Assembly: GCA_036274895.1 (NCBI GenBank)
Contig: DASUEU010000037.1
Coordinates: forward strand, 310,001-374,000
DNA length: 64,000 bases
From: CALMKX01 sp036274895
Lineage (GTDB): Bacteria > Acidobacteriota > Thermoanaerobaculia > Multivoradales > SZUA-115
Direction of reading: 5' to 3'
A program made the translations under genes and the position numbers. The notes beneath the pieces are model-generated. The model saw nothing but the letters and a program-made list of their open reading frames with translations. It was not told the origin of the DNA and did not search any database. The stretch's first letter is position 1; each line of letters begins with the position of its first letter. Below are positions 1 to 9,747 of this stretch, in pieces.

Positions 1-723
1 GGCGCCCTCGCCGCCCTGGACCTCGGCATCGAGCTCACCTCGGAAGGCGTGGCAGCCGCTCTGCTGACCGCCCCCGTCGCCAAGGGAGTGATCGCCCGCC
101 ACGAGCTTCCGGGCTTCACCGGCCACACCGAGTACCTGGCCGAGCGCTGCGGACTGGGCCGCTACGGCCGGGACTATCTGATGGCCTTCCTCGCTCCGGA
201 CCTGCAAGTGGCGCTGCTGTCGACCCACGTGCCGCTGGCCACCGCCATCGACCTGGTGACGCCGGAGCGCATCGTCACCGCCCTCAGCTGCCTGGACCGC
301 CACGCCGGCGGACGCATCGCCGTGGCGGGACTGAATCCTCACGCCGGCGAGGAAGGGCTGCTCGGCCTCGAGGATGGGGAGCGGATCACCCCGGCGGTGG
401 CCGAGGCCCGGGCGCGAGGGATCGACGCCTACGGGCCGGAGAGCGCCGATTCCCTCTTCGCCCGCGCGCGCTCCGGGGAGTTCGACTGGGTGCTCGCCCT
501 CTACCACGATCAGGGGCTGATCGCGGTCAAGACCGCCGCCTTCGGCCTGGCCACCAACTGGACACTGGGGCTGCCCTTTCTGCGCACCTCGGTCGATCAC
601 GGCACCGCTTTCGCCATCGCGGGCAAGGGCCGCGCCGACGAGCGCCCCCTGGCGGCGGCGGCGGAGACGACGGTGAAGCTGATCCAGGGAGAACTGCCTC
701 GGGGCCAGCGGCGACTGTCGTAG
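1..723 (+). CDS. pdxA: 4-hydroxythreonine-4-phosphate dehydrogenase (PdxA), 5' end outside window
   Basis: C-terminal 240 residues of PdxA, which oxidises 4-phosphohydroxy-L-threonine in the DXP-dependent pyridoxal phosphate pathway. The frame is open from base 1, so the gene begins upstream; the family is usually about 330 residues, so roughly 90 are missing. Visible signatures are GHTE near fragment residue 41, STHVPL near 75, GLNPHAGE near 110, LYHDQG near 168 and LPFLRTSVDHGTAF near 190. The His residues in the first, second and fourth motifs match the family's metal ligands. The next gene follows after 15 bases. PdxA2-type paralogues acting on other phosphorylated acids exist, so the exact substrate is inferred. 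Confidence 0.93.
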   Translation, partial: GALAALDLGIELTSEGVAAALLTAPVAKGVIARHELPGFTGHTEYLAERCGLGRYGRDYLMAFLAPDLQVALLSTHVPLATAIDLVTPERIVTALSCLDRHAGGRIAVAGLNPHAGEEGLLGLEDGERITPAVAEARARGIDAYGPESADSLFARARSGEFDWVLALYHDQGLIAVKTAAFGLATNWTLGLPFLRTSVDHGTAFAIAGKGRADERPLAAAAETTVKLIQGELPRGQRRLS

Positions 724-738
724 GATCGCCTGCGCCCC

Positions 739-1788
739 ATGCCCACACCGACCCGGGTTCCCACTGCCGAGCGCCTCCTCGCCCTGATCGCAGCGATGGC
801 GGGCCAGCCGATCGTGGTCGCCGCCGATCTGGTGGCCGACCGCTTCATCACCGGCACGCCCAAGCGGATCAGCCGGGAGGCTCCGGTGCTGATCCTCTCC
901 TGGGAAGGGGAACGGCTGGTGCCCGGCGGAGGCGCCAACGCCATCGCCAACATCGCGGCTCTCGGCGGCCGCGCCCTGCCCCTGGGCGCGGTGGGCGACG
1001 ACGAGAGCGGGCGCGGCCTCCTGGCCGACTTCCGCCAGCGAGGCGTGGCAACCGGCGGCATCGTGGTGCGGCCGGCCTGGCCAACCCCGACCAAGACGCG
1101 CATCCTGGGTGGCAGCCGGCACGGCATCAAGCAGCAGATCGTGCGCTTCGACGTCGAGGCACCACGGGAGTCCAGCGCCGAGGAGAAGGGCCGGTTCGAG
1201 GCCTTCCTCAGCAGCCTCGCGACGGCTCCACGGGTCTGTGTGGTCAGTGACTACGGCTACGGCGCCGCGACGCCCGACCTGGTGCCCCTGCTGCGAGCCC
1301 ACCTCGGCCCGGAGGCGATCCTGCTCGTCGACAGCCGCTACCGCCTGCACGAGATGCACGGCCTCGACGGGGCCACGCCCAACGAAGAAGAGGCCGAGGC
1401 CCTGCTCGGCCGGCCCCTGGGTGAGACGACAGCGGAGGCGAGCGCGGCGGTCGCCCAGCTGCGCGAGCGGTTGGGGGTGAGCTTCCTGCTGGTGACCCGA
1501 GGCAGCCGGGGGATGGTGCTCGCCACCGCCGAAGGGGCCGCCCACGTGCCGGTCCATGGCACCGACCAGGTGGCCGACGTCACGGGCGCCGGGGACACGG
1601 TGATCGGCACCTTCTCCCTCGCCCTGGCGGCCGGGGCCACGCCTCTCGAGGCAGCCCTGCTCGCCGACTACGCCGGGGGCATCGTGGTGATGAAGATGGG
1701 CACGGCGACCCTCAGCCGCGAGGAGCTCGCCGCCGCCGTGCTCTCCGACGCCCTGCCCCGGGAGGCCCTGGCATGGGAACCGTCCTGA
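739..1788 (+). CDS. hldA: D-glycero-beta-D-manno-heptose-7-phosphate kinase (PfkB family)
   Basis: 349-residue PfkB-fold sugar kinase, equivalent to the N-terminal half of bifunctional HldE (RfaE domain I). It would phosphorylate heptose 7-phosphate at C1 for ADP-heptose and LPS inner-core synthesis. Visible: VVAADLVADRFITG near the N-terminus, where kinases of this family carry the sugar-binding strand; the glycine-rich GGGANAIANIAALGG near residues 55-69; and DVTGAGDT near 280-287 with the catalytic Asp of the DTGAGD signature. The last 16 bases overlap hldC, and the two-gene arrangement identifies it better than the PfkB fold alone. The ATG at 739 follows the pdxA stop closely and has no strong Shine-Dalgarno. 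Confidence 0.9.
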   Translation: MPTPTRVPTAERLLALIAAMAGQPIVVAADLVADRFITGTPKRISREAPVLILSWEGERLVPGGGANAIANIAALGGRALPLGAVGDDESGRGLLADFRQRGVATGGIVVRPAWPTPTKTRILGGSRHGIKQQIVRFDVEAPRESSAEEKGRFEAFLSSLATAPRVCVVSDYGYGAATPDLVPLLRAHLGPEAILLVDSRYRLHEMHGLDGATPNEEEAEALLGRPLGETTAEASAAVAQLRERLGVSFLLVTRGSRGMVLATAEGAAHVPVHGTDQVADVTGAGDTVIGTFSLALAAGATPLEAALLADYAGGIVVMKMGTATLSREELAAAVLSDALPREALAWEPS

Positions 1789-2258
1789 CCCCGCAAGCCC
1801 TCGGCCCCGAGCTCGAGCGCCTGCGCCGGGCCGGTAAGCGCATCGCCTTCGCCAACGGCCACTTCGACCTCCTGCACGTCGGGCACCTGCGCTACCTCCA
1901 GGCGGCGAAGGCCGAAGGGGACGTGCTGGTCGTGGCGATCAACGACGACGACTCGGTCGCCCGTCTCAAGGGGGCGGGCCGGCCGGTGGTGCCGGCCGCG
2001 GAGCGGGCGGAGCTGCTGGCAGCCCTGGTGCCGGTCGACTTCGTGACGGTGTTCTCGGGGGACTCGCCGGCTCCCCTGCTCGCCGCGCTGCGCCCCGACG
2101 TCCACTGCAAGGGCCCGGACTATGGCTCGCCCGAGCGGGTGCCGGAGTACCCCGTGGTCGCCGCCTACGGCGGAACGACGCGCCTGGTGGGGGACCCCAA
2201 GGACCACGCCACCACCGATCTCATCGCCAAGGTCAGGAGCCTGCCGGAACGCCGGTGA
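1773..2258 (+). CDS. hldC: D-glycero-beta-D-manno-heptose 1-phosphate adenylyltransferase
   Basis: 161-residue cytidylyltransferase-like protein corresponding to RfaE domain II. It would transfer AMP from ATP to heptose 1-phosphate to give ADP-heptose. The nucleotidyl-transfer motif GHFDLLHVGH is near residues 29-38, preceded by RIAFANG, and the product-binding segment (TTDLIAKV) is near the C-terminus. A GGAGG sequence at about 1760-1764 supports the ATG at 1773. The gene starts inside hldA, and its stop overlaps the GTG of the next gene (GTGA), so the three are translationally coupled. Length matches stand-alone HldC proteins. Confidence 0.93.
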   Translation: MGTVLTPQALGPELERLRRAGKRIAFANGHFDLLHVGHLRYLQAAKAEGDVLVVAINDDDSVARLKGAGRPVVPAAERAELLAALVPVDFVTVFSGDSPAPLLAALRPDVHCKGPDYGSPERVPEYPVVAAYGGTTRLVGDPKDHATTDLIAKVRSLPERR

Positions 2259-3250
2259 ACATCCTCCTGGTGCGGACCAGCGCCCTGGGCGACGTGGTGC
2301 ACTGCCTGCCGGTGCTCCGCGCCCTGCGCCGCCACCGCCCCGAGGCACGCATCGCCTGGGTGGTGGAGGCGGCGATGGCTCCTCTGCTCGAGGGCCACTC
2401 GGACCTCGACGAGCTTTTCACGGTACGGCTGCGCCCCTGGCGCCGCGAGCCCTTCGCCGGCACCACCGTCTCCGGAGTTTTCGGCTTTCTCGGCCGGCTG
2501 CGCCGCTTCCGGGCGGACGTGGCCCTCGACCTGATGGGCAATCACAAGGGCGGACTGATCGCCCGCCTCTCGGGAGCGCGCCAGGTCGTCGGCCTCGCCC
2601 GGCCCTTCCGGCGAGAGCCCTCGAGCGCACTGTGGATCGGCCGGGGCATGATACCGGCCGGCCGCCACGCCGTGGACCGCGCCCTGTCGCTGCTGCCGGC
2701 GCTGGGCCTGCCCATCGAGGCGGCTGACTTCGGCGCCGAGCAGATCCTGCCCGCGCGACCGGGCGACGCTCCTGCGGATGCCGCGGAGGTGCTGATCCAT
2801 CCCGGTGCGGGCTGGGCGAACAAGGTCTACCCGCCGCGGCAATGGGCGGCCGTGGCTCGCGGGATCGCGGCCCGGGGCATCCGGGTCGAGGTGGCGGTGG
2901 CGCGGGGCGAAGAGCCCCTGGCCGAGGAGATCGTGGCCACCAGCGAGGGCGCCGCCCGGCTGCGCCAGGCCGGGGATCTCCACAGCCTGGCGGCCTTGCT
3001 GCGGGCAACCCGCCTGCTGCTCGCCGGCGACACCGGCCCTCTGCACCTGGCCCATGCCCTGGGCACGTCGGTGCTCGGGGTTTTCGGTCCCACCGACCCG
3101 GAGCGGCACGGCCCCTGGGGCTCTCCCGAGCGAGCCATGGCTCTGTCGTTGCCGTGCAGCTTCTGCTACAAGCGCTTCGACGGCCCCCGCGCCTGCCTGC
3201 TCGGCCTGGCCCCGGAGGCCGTGGCCGACAGGGCGTTGGAGCTGCTTTGA
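2255..3250 (+). CDS. Glycosyltransferase family 9 (heptosyltransferase-type)
   Basis: 331-residue GT9 protein that would transfer heptose from ADP-heptose, made by the two preceding genes, to the lipid A-Kdo core at the inner membrane. The N-terminus reads MNILLVRTSALGDVVHCLPV, the usual GT9 opening. The C-terminal donor-binding part has AGDTGPLHLAHALGTSVLGVFGPTDP near residues 250-275, followed by the typical CxxCYK-like region. The GTG start overlaps the hldC stop by four bases. It could be WaaC-, WaaF- or WaaQ-like; sequence reading alone does not decide which. Confidence 0.88.
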   Translation: MNILLVRTSALGDVVHCLPVLRALRRHRPEARIAWVVEAAMAPLLEGHSDLDELFTVRLRPWRREPFAGTTVSGVFGFLGRLRRFRADVALDLMGNHKGGLIARLSGARQVVGLARPFRREPSSALWIGRGMIPAGRHAVDRALSLLPALGLPIEAADFGAEQILPARPGDAPADAAEVLIHPGAGWANKVYPPRQWAAVARGIAARGIRVEVAVARGEEPLAEEIVATSEGAARLRQAGDLHSLAALLRATRLLLAGDTGPLHLAHALGTSVLGVFGPTDPERHGPWGSPERAMALSLPCSFCYKRFDGPRACLLGLAPEAVADRALELL

Positions 3251-3276
3251 CCCGCTTTTCGACCCGCTGCTATGCT
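3247..3276 (+). promoter_or_regulatory. Sigma70-type promoter for pilB
   Basis: TTGACC at 3247-3252 and TATGCT at 3271-3276 are separated by 18 bases. They lie in the gap between the GT9 stop and the ATG at 3323, giving a leader of about 40 bases that carries a GGAGG at 3315-3319. This would separate pilB transcription from the heptose operon. Confidence 0.55.
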
Positions 3277-3322
3277 TGCCCTTTGACCCGGAGGCCCGGC
3301 GACGGCTCCACGCGGGAGGACC

Positions 3323-5038
<1,716 letters not shown>

Positions 5039-5043
5039 GGGTC

Positions 5044-5222
5044 CCTCACCCCCTCTGATCCCCCTCTCCCGACCCACCCAACCTCCACGCCCGGGAGAGG
5101 GGGAGGCCAGAAAGAGGATCGTAACCCCTCGGTCGCTCCCGCCTGGGCCGTGGTCCTCCCCTCCGGAACCCCTCTCCCGGGCGGGAGGCCAGAGCGGGTC
5201 GGGAGAGGGGCAGGGGTGAGGG
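5044..5222. repeat. Long nested inverted repeat between pilB and the adenosyltransferase gene
   Basis: CCCTCACCCC (5044-5053) and CCCCTCTCCCGACC (5061-5074) are matched in reverse complement by GGTCGGGAGAGGGG (5197-5210) and GGGGTGAGGG (5213-5222). Inside them CCCGGGAGAGGGG (about 5090-5102) pairs with CCCCTCTCCCGGG (about 5169-5181), and GGAGGCCAGA occurs twice in direct orientation (about 5102 and 5185). The element fills the space between convergent genes, so it may act as a terminator or be a MITE/REP-like dispersed repeat. Confidence 0.75.
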
Positions 5223-5225
5223 TCT

Positions 5226-5789
5226 TTACGCCCGGCTATCCCAGAGCACGTCGGCGACGCCGCGCTCCTGGTTCTCCCAGCGGGCCATCACGAACAGGGC
5301 ATCGGAGAGCCGGTTGAGGTAGGGCACCGTCCACGGCCCCACCCTCTCCGTCCTCGCCAGGGCCACCAGCTCGCGCTCGGCGCGCCGGCAGATCGTCCGC
5401 GCGAGGTGCAGGGCCGCGGCGCCGGCGCTGCCTCCGGGCAGGATGAAGTTGGCCAGCGCCGGCAGGCCCTCCGAGAGCTCGTCCATCAGCCGCTCGAGGG
5501 CCAGGACGTGGCGCTCCTCGATGCGCGGCACCGGCAGCCTCTCCTTGTCCTCCTCGAGGATGCACAGGTCCGAGCCCAGGTGGAAGAGCTCGTTCTGGAC
5601 GCGGCCGAGCTCCTGGCTGAGGCGGGGGGTGAGACCGGCGGCGAGGGCGACGCCGATCGCCGAGGAGAGCTCGTCGACCGTGCCGTAGGTGGCGATGCGC
5701 AGGCTGTCTTTGGCCACCCGCTGACCGCCGCCCAGACCGGTGATGCCCTCGTCGCCCGTGCGGGTATAGACCTTGGTGATCCGCGGCAT
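5226..5789 (-). CDS. Corrinoid (cob(I)alamin) adenosyltransferase, PduO type
   Basis: 187-residue PduO-type ATP:cob(I)alamin adenosyltransferase, which makes adenosylcobalamin from ATP and reduced cobalamin. The N-terminal ATP-binding motif TRTGDEGITGLGGGQRV is complete at about residues 9-25. The family segment YGTVDELSS near 35 and the C-terminal helix with RRAERELV and YLNRLSDALFVMAR near 135-170 are also present. Length is normal for the family. The gene is divergent from the sulfatase-like gene (47-base gap) and converges on pilB across the inverted repeat. No cobalamin-dependent enzyme is nearby. Confidence 0.93.
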   Translation of the reverse strand: MPRITKVYTRTGDEGITGLGGGQRVAKDSLRIATYGTVDELSSAIGVALAAGLTPRLSQELGRVQNELFHLGSDLCILEEDKERLPVPRIEERHVLALERLMDELSEGLPALANFILPGGSAGAAALHLARTICRRAERELVALARTERVGPWTVPYLNRLSDALFVMARWENQERGVADVLWDSRA

Positions 5790-5836
5790 GGCGGGCGAGA
5801 GGCTAGCACGCGCCTGCGGTATGCTCCAGGTCGCTC

Positions 5837-7255
5837 TTGGCCGCGAAGAACTTCATCCCACCACCGGGGGCCCGAGCCCCTAGCCGGGTGGCCAGGCGAG
5901 CGGGCTTGCTCGGTCTCGTCGTGCCGCTGGCGCTGCTCGTCGGCGACGGCAGGCGGGACCTCCTCGCCGAGGGCTCCGCCCGTCGCTTCCCGAGCATCCT
6001 GCTGGTCACCGTCGACACCCTGCGCGCGGACCGCCTGGGCAGCTACGGCTACCGGCGCCCGACCAGCCCCGAGATCGATCGTCTGCTCGCCGAGGGGGTT
6101 CGCTTCACCCAGGCCCGGACCGTCGAGCCCTTGACGGGGCCGGCGTCGATCTCGCTCTTCACCTCTCTACCCCCCCACGAGCACGGCGCGACCCGCAACA
6201 GCCTGGCCATGCGTCCGGGGCTGTCGTCGATCACCCGCTTGCTCGGCCAGGGGGGCTACCGCACCGCCGCCTTCGTGGGCAACTGGACGCTGCGCGACCG
6301 CTTCACCGGCCTGGCCGAGCACTTCGACGCCTACCGGGAGATCTTCAGCCGCAAGCGCTGGCTCGGCCTGTTCAACAGCGAGGCGACGGGAGCCGACCTC
6401 ACTACCGCGGCCACCAGCTGGCTGCGAGAGCTGCGAGCACGCGAAACGAAGCGGCCGTTCTTCCTCTGGGTGCACTACGTCGAGCCCCACGCGCCCTACC
6501 GCCTGCAGAAGGAGATGGCGCCCCGGTTGGGTGTGCCGGTGGGAGACGCTGCCTCGCGGTCCGACCGCTACGACACCGAGGTGGCCTTCGTCGACCGTGA
6601 GGTGGGCCGGCTGGTCTCGGCGGTCCGGGCGATCGAGGCCGGCCGCGAGCTGGCCGTGGTGTTCACCGCAGATCACGGCGAGAGCCTCGGCGAGCACGGC
6701 TACTGGGGACACGGCCGCAACGTCCTCGATCCCAACCTGCGCATTCCCCTGGGCGTCGTCTGGCCGGGGGTGGTGTCCGCGGGTCGCACGATCGAGGCGC
6801 CTGCCCTGATCCTCGACGTCGCCCCGACCTTGGTCGGCCTCCTGGGGCTCGCGCCGGTCGAGGTGTTCCGGGGGTTCGACTGGAGCCCGGTCCTGCGCGG
6901 CGAGGCTCCTCCCCCCGAGGACCGGCTGGTTGGCTTCCAGGCCCACAGGGGTGCGGTGACGGCCGTTTCCGGCGAGCAGAACGCTCGCGAGAACGGCTTG
7001 CTCGAGGTGGCCATCCTCTCCGGCAGAACCAAGGAGGTGCTACGGCTCGAGACCCGGACCCGGCGCCTCTTCGACCTCGGCCACGACCCGGGCGAGCTCC
7101 AGGGCCGGACCACCTCGCCCTCCCGTCCCTCACCGGAGCTGGCGGCCTGGCTCGCCGAGGTCCGGCAGGGGCTGCGCAAGGCGAGCGACCTGCCGGCGGC
7201 GGCCCTCGATGCGGCGAGCCTCGAGCAGCTCAAGGCACTGGGATACGTGGACTGA
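5837..7255 (+). CDS. Secreted sulfatase-like hydrolase (alkaline phosphatase superfamily)
   Basis: 472-residue enzyme of the sulfatase branch of the alkaline phosphatase superfamily. Metal-binding signatures are visible: VTVDTLRADRLGSYGY near residue 56 and FTADHGESLGEHGYWGH near 275. The segment that carries the formylglycine Cys or Ser in true sulfatases reads PLTGPASISLFT here, so the nucleophile position appears to be Thr and the CxPxR signature is absent. It may therefore be a phosphodiesterase or phosphotransferase-like member. A hydrophobic stretch near residues 22-38 looks like a signal sequence. The TTG at 5837 is 11 bases after TATGCT (5820-5825); the in-frame GTG at 5888 would give a more typical signal peptide and is a real alternative. 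Confidence 0.82.
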   Translation: MAAKNFIPPPGARAPSRVARRAGLLGLVVPLALLVGDGRRDLLAEGSARRFPSILLVTVDTLRADRLGSYGYRRPTSPEIDRLLAEGVRFTQARTVEPLTGPASISLFTSLPPHEHGATRNSLAMRPGLSSITRLLGQGGYRTAAFVGNWTLRDRFTGLAEHFDAYREIFSRKRWLGLFNSEATGADLTTAATSWLRELRARETKRPFFLWVHYVEPHAPYRLQKEMAPRLGVPVGDAASRSDRYDTEVAFVDREVGRLVSAVRAIEAGRELAVVFTADHGESLGEHGYWGHGRNVLDPNLRIPLGVVWPGVVSAGRTIEAPALILDVAPTLVGLLGLAPVEVFRGFDWSPVLRGEAPPPEDRLVGFQAHRGAVTAVSGEQNARENGLLEVAILSGRTKEVLRLETRTRRLFDLGHDPGELQGRTTSPSRPSPELAAWLAEVRQGLRKASDLPAAALDAASLEQLKALGYVD

Positions 7256-7271
7256 CCGATATACTCCCGCC

Positions 7272-8492
7272 ATGCCCCGTGTGATCTTCGTCGCGCCGTT
7301 CCTGATGCCGGCGACCGTGCGCTTCGCCCAGGCGGTGGCCGATCTTCCCGGGATCCGTTTCGGGCTCATCACCCAGGATCCGGCGATCAAGCTGCCGCCT
7401 CGCCTGGCCGGGCGGGTCGAGGTCCACCACCGCGTCGACAACGCCTTCGATGCCCAGCGCCTCGCCCATGCCGCTCGAGAGATCGCCGGCCAGCTGGGCG
7501 GCCTCGATCGCCTGATCGGTGCTCTCGAGCAGCTCCAGGTCCCCCTCGCCCAGGCCCGGGAGCTCCTCGGCGTACCCGGCATGGGGCCCGAGGCGGCGAA
7601 GAACTTCCGGGACAAAGCGCGGATGAAGGACGTGCTGCGTGCCGCCGGGCTGCCCTGCGCCCGGCACGCTCTGGTGACCTCGCGCTCTGAGGCCCGGGCC
7701 TTCGCCGGAGAGGTGGGCTTCCCCCTGGTGGTGAAGCCCCCGGATGGGGCCGGGGGCAAGGCGACGTTCCGGGTGGACGCTCCGGAGTCCCTCGAAGAGG
7801 CCCTGTCGGTCACCGGGCCGGCGCCGGGCCAGAGTGTGCTGATCGAGGAGTTCATGACCGGCGAGGAGTACTCCTTCGAGACGGTCTCGATCGAGGGCCG
7901 GCCGGTCTGGTACTCCTCCACTCGCTACCTGCCCACCCCACTCGAAGTCCTCCACAACCCCTGGATCCAGTGGTGCGTGCTGCTGCCCCGCGAGCGCGAG
8001 GACCCACGCCTGGCCGACGTCAAGGCAGCGGGCTTCCGCGCCCTCGCGGCCTTGGGGATGGACACCGGCCTCTCGCACATGGAGTGGTTCCGGCGCCGCG
8101 ACGGCTCGATCGCCATCTCCGAGATCGCCGCCCGCCCTCCCGGCGCCCAGATCACCACCCTGGTCTCGCTCGCCCACGAGGCCGACCTGCTCTCGGCCTG
8201 GGCCCGGGTGATGGTCTTCGGCGAGTTCGAGATGCCCCCCCGCAGATGGGCCACCGGCGCCGCCTTCCTGCGCGGCATGGGCGAGGGCCGGGTGAAGGCC
8301 GTGCGCGGCCTCGACCAGGCCCAGCGCGAGCTGGGGCCGCTGGTGGTGGAAGCCAAGCTGCCGCAGCCGGGAGCCCCCAAGTCCACCAGCTACGAGGGCG
8401 ACGGCTACGTGTTGCTGCGCCACGAGGACACCGAGACGGTGAGGAAGGCCCTGATGCGCCTGGTGGCGCTGATCCGGGTGGACTACGCCTGA
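7272..8492 (+). CDS. ATP-grasp domain protein, first of a tandem pair
   Basis: 406-residue ATP-grasp enzyme, a fold that ligates a carboxylate to an amine or other nucleophile through an acyl phosphate. Visible: a pre-ATP-grasp N-domain of about 110 residues; GFPLVVKPPDGAGGKAT near 150 (nucleotide-binding Lys and glycine loop); VLIEEFMTGEEYSFETV near 193; and the metal and phosphate segment HMEWFRRRDGSIAISEIAARPPGAQ near 270-295. The stretch MEWF...EIxARPPGA is also in the next gene, so the two are paralogues. TATACT at 7260-7265 lies six bases before the ATG and there is no Shine-Dalgarno, suggesting a leaderless start. The substrate is unknown; carnosine synthase-like or amino-acid ligase roles are possible. 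Confidence 0.85.
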   Translation: MPRVIFVAPFLMPATVRFAQAVADLPGIRFGLITQDPAIKLPPRLAGRVEVHHRVDNAFDAQRLAHAAREIAGQLGGLDRLIGALEQLQVPLAQARELLGVPGMGPEAAKNFRDKARMKDVLRAAGLPCARHALVTSRSEARAFAGEVGFPLVVKPPDGAGGKATFRVDAPESLEEALSVTGPAPGQSVLIEEFMTGEEYSFETVSIEGRPVWYSSTRYLPTPLEVLHNPWIQWCVLLPREREDPRLADVKAAGFRALAALGMDTGLSHMEWFRRRDGSIAISEIAARPPGAQITTLVSLAHEADLLSAWARVMVFGEFEMPPRRWATGAAFLRGMGEGRVKAVRGLDQAQRELGPLVVEAKLPQPGAPKSTSYEGDGYVLLRHEDTETVRKALMRLVALIRVDYA

Positions 8493-8502
8493 GGAGCCCA
8501 CG

Positions 8503-9720
8503 ATGAACGTGCTGATGCTCGCCCCCGGCTACCCGTGGGAGATGCCCCTCTTCGCCCGTGGCCTGGCCCGGGTGGGGGCCAAGGTCTTCGGCGTCGGCGA
8601 CATGCCCGAGGCCGCCCTGCCCCGCGAAGCCCGCGAGAGCCTCTCGGTCTACCTGCACCTGCCCTCGCTGTGGGATGAGGCCCAGGTGATCGAAGCCGTG
8701 CGCCGGCACCCCGCCTCGCGCTGGGTCGAGCAGGTGGAGTGCCTGTGGGAACCGGGGATGCTGCTCGCCGCCCGCCTACGCGAGGCCCTCGGCGTGCCCG
8801 GCATGACCGTGGCCCAGACCCTGCCCTTCCGCGACAAGGAGAAGATGAAACAGGCCCTCGACCGCGCCGGGCTGCGCACGCCCCGGCACGCCCGCGCGAC
8901 CTCGGCGGCCGAAGTGCTGGCGGCGGCCGAGCGCATCGGTTTTCCCTTGATCGTCAAGCCGATCGCCGGCGCCGGCTCCAAGGACACCCACCGCGCCGGC
9001 AGCCTCGCCGAGCTCGAACGGGTGCTGGCGCTGGTGCGGCACGTGGCGGAGGTGAGCGTCGAGGAGTACATCGAGGGGGAGGAGTACACCTTCGACACCA
9101 TCTGTGCCGGCGGCCAGATCCTCTACTTCAACATGGCCTGGTATCGGCCCCGCCCCCTGTTCCAGCGCACGGTGGAGTGGATCAGCCCGCAGACGGTGAC
9201 CCTGCGCGACGTGGGGGCTCCCGAGCTGGCCACCGGCCGCGCCCTCGGCCTCGGGGTGCTCGAGGCCCTCGGCTTCTCGACCGGCTTCACCCATATGGAG
9301 TGGTTCTTGAAGCCCGACGGTGAGGCGGTCTTCGGCGAGATCGGCGCCCGCCCCCCCGGCGCCCGCTCGACCGAGCTGATGAACTACGGCTGCGACATCG
9401 ACGTCTACACCGGCTGGGCCGAGGCGGTGTGCCACGGGCGGTTCTCGCAGCCGATCGTGCGCCGCTACAACAGCGCGGTGATCTTCAAGCGGGCCCAGGG
9501 GCGCGGGCGCATCCAGCGCATCGAGGGCTTGGAGCGGCTCCTCTCCCGCTTCGGCGACTACATCGTGTCGGTGGACCTGCTACCGATCGGCTCCCCCCGC
9601 CGCGACTGGATCCAGACCCTGCTCTCAGACGGCCACGTCATCCTCCGCCACCCCCACCTGCCCACCTGCCTCGAGATGGCGGACCAGGTTGGCGTGGAGC
9701 TGCAGCTCTACGCACAATAG
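8503..9720 (+). CDS. ATP-grasp domain protein, second of a tandem pair
   Basis: 405-residue ATP-grasp protein, 10 bases downstream of its paralogue and the same length. Shared motifs are GFPLIVKPIAGAGSKDT near 150, SVEEYIEGEEYTFDTI near 187, and HMEWFLKPDGEAVFGEIGARPPGARS near 265-290. A GGAGC before the ATG supports the start, unlike the leaderless-looking first gene, so this one probably relies on readthrough from upstream. The N-terminus MNVLMLAPGYPWEMP resembles a nucleotide-binding pre-ATP-grasp fold. The two may act in successive steps or as a heteromer on one small molecule; this is inference from position and size only. Confidence 0.85.
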   Translation: MNVLMLAPGYPWEMPLFARGLARVGAKVFGVGDMPEAALPREARESLSVYLHLPSLWDEAQVIEAVRRHPASRWVEQVECLWEPGMLLAARLREALGVPGMTVAQTLPFRDKEKMKQALDRAGLRTPRHARATSAAEVLAAAERIGFPLIVKPIAGAGSKDTHRAGSLAELERVLALVRHVAEVSVEEYIEGEEYTFDTICAGGQILYFNMAWYRPRPLFQRTVEWISPQTVTLRDVGAPELATGRALGLGVLEALGFSTGFTHMEWFLKPDGEAVFGEIGARPPGARSTELMNYGCDIDVYTGWAEAVCHGRFSQPIVRRYNSAVIFKRAQGRGRIQRIEGLERLLSRFGDYIVSVDLLPIGSPRRDWIQTLLSDGHVILRHPHLPTCLEMADQVGVELQLYAQ

Positions 9721-9735
9721 TACGATCGTGCTATT
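9716..9735. promoter_or_regulatory. Palindromic operator candidate upstream of the tetR gene
   Basis: AATAGTACGATCGTGCTATT is a 20-base palindrome with a single mismatched pair. It begins inside the stop region of the second ATP-grasp gene and overlaps a TATTAT -10-like element (9732-9737) ten bases before the TetR ATG. A related site, AATAGCACGA plus an imperfect second arm, lies at 10426-10448 near the start of the next gene. Autoregulation by the adjacent TetR protein is the simplest reading. Confidence 0.7.
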
Positions 9736-9747
9736 ATCCCCCTCGCC

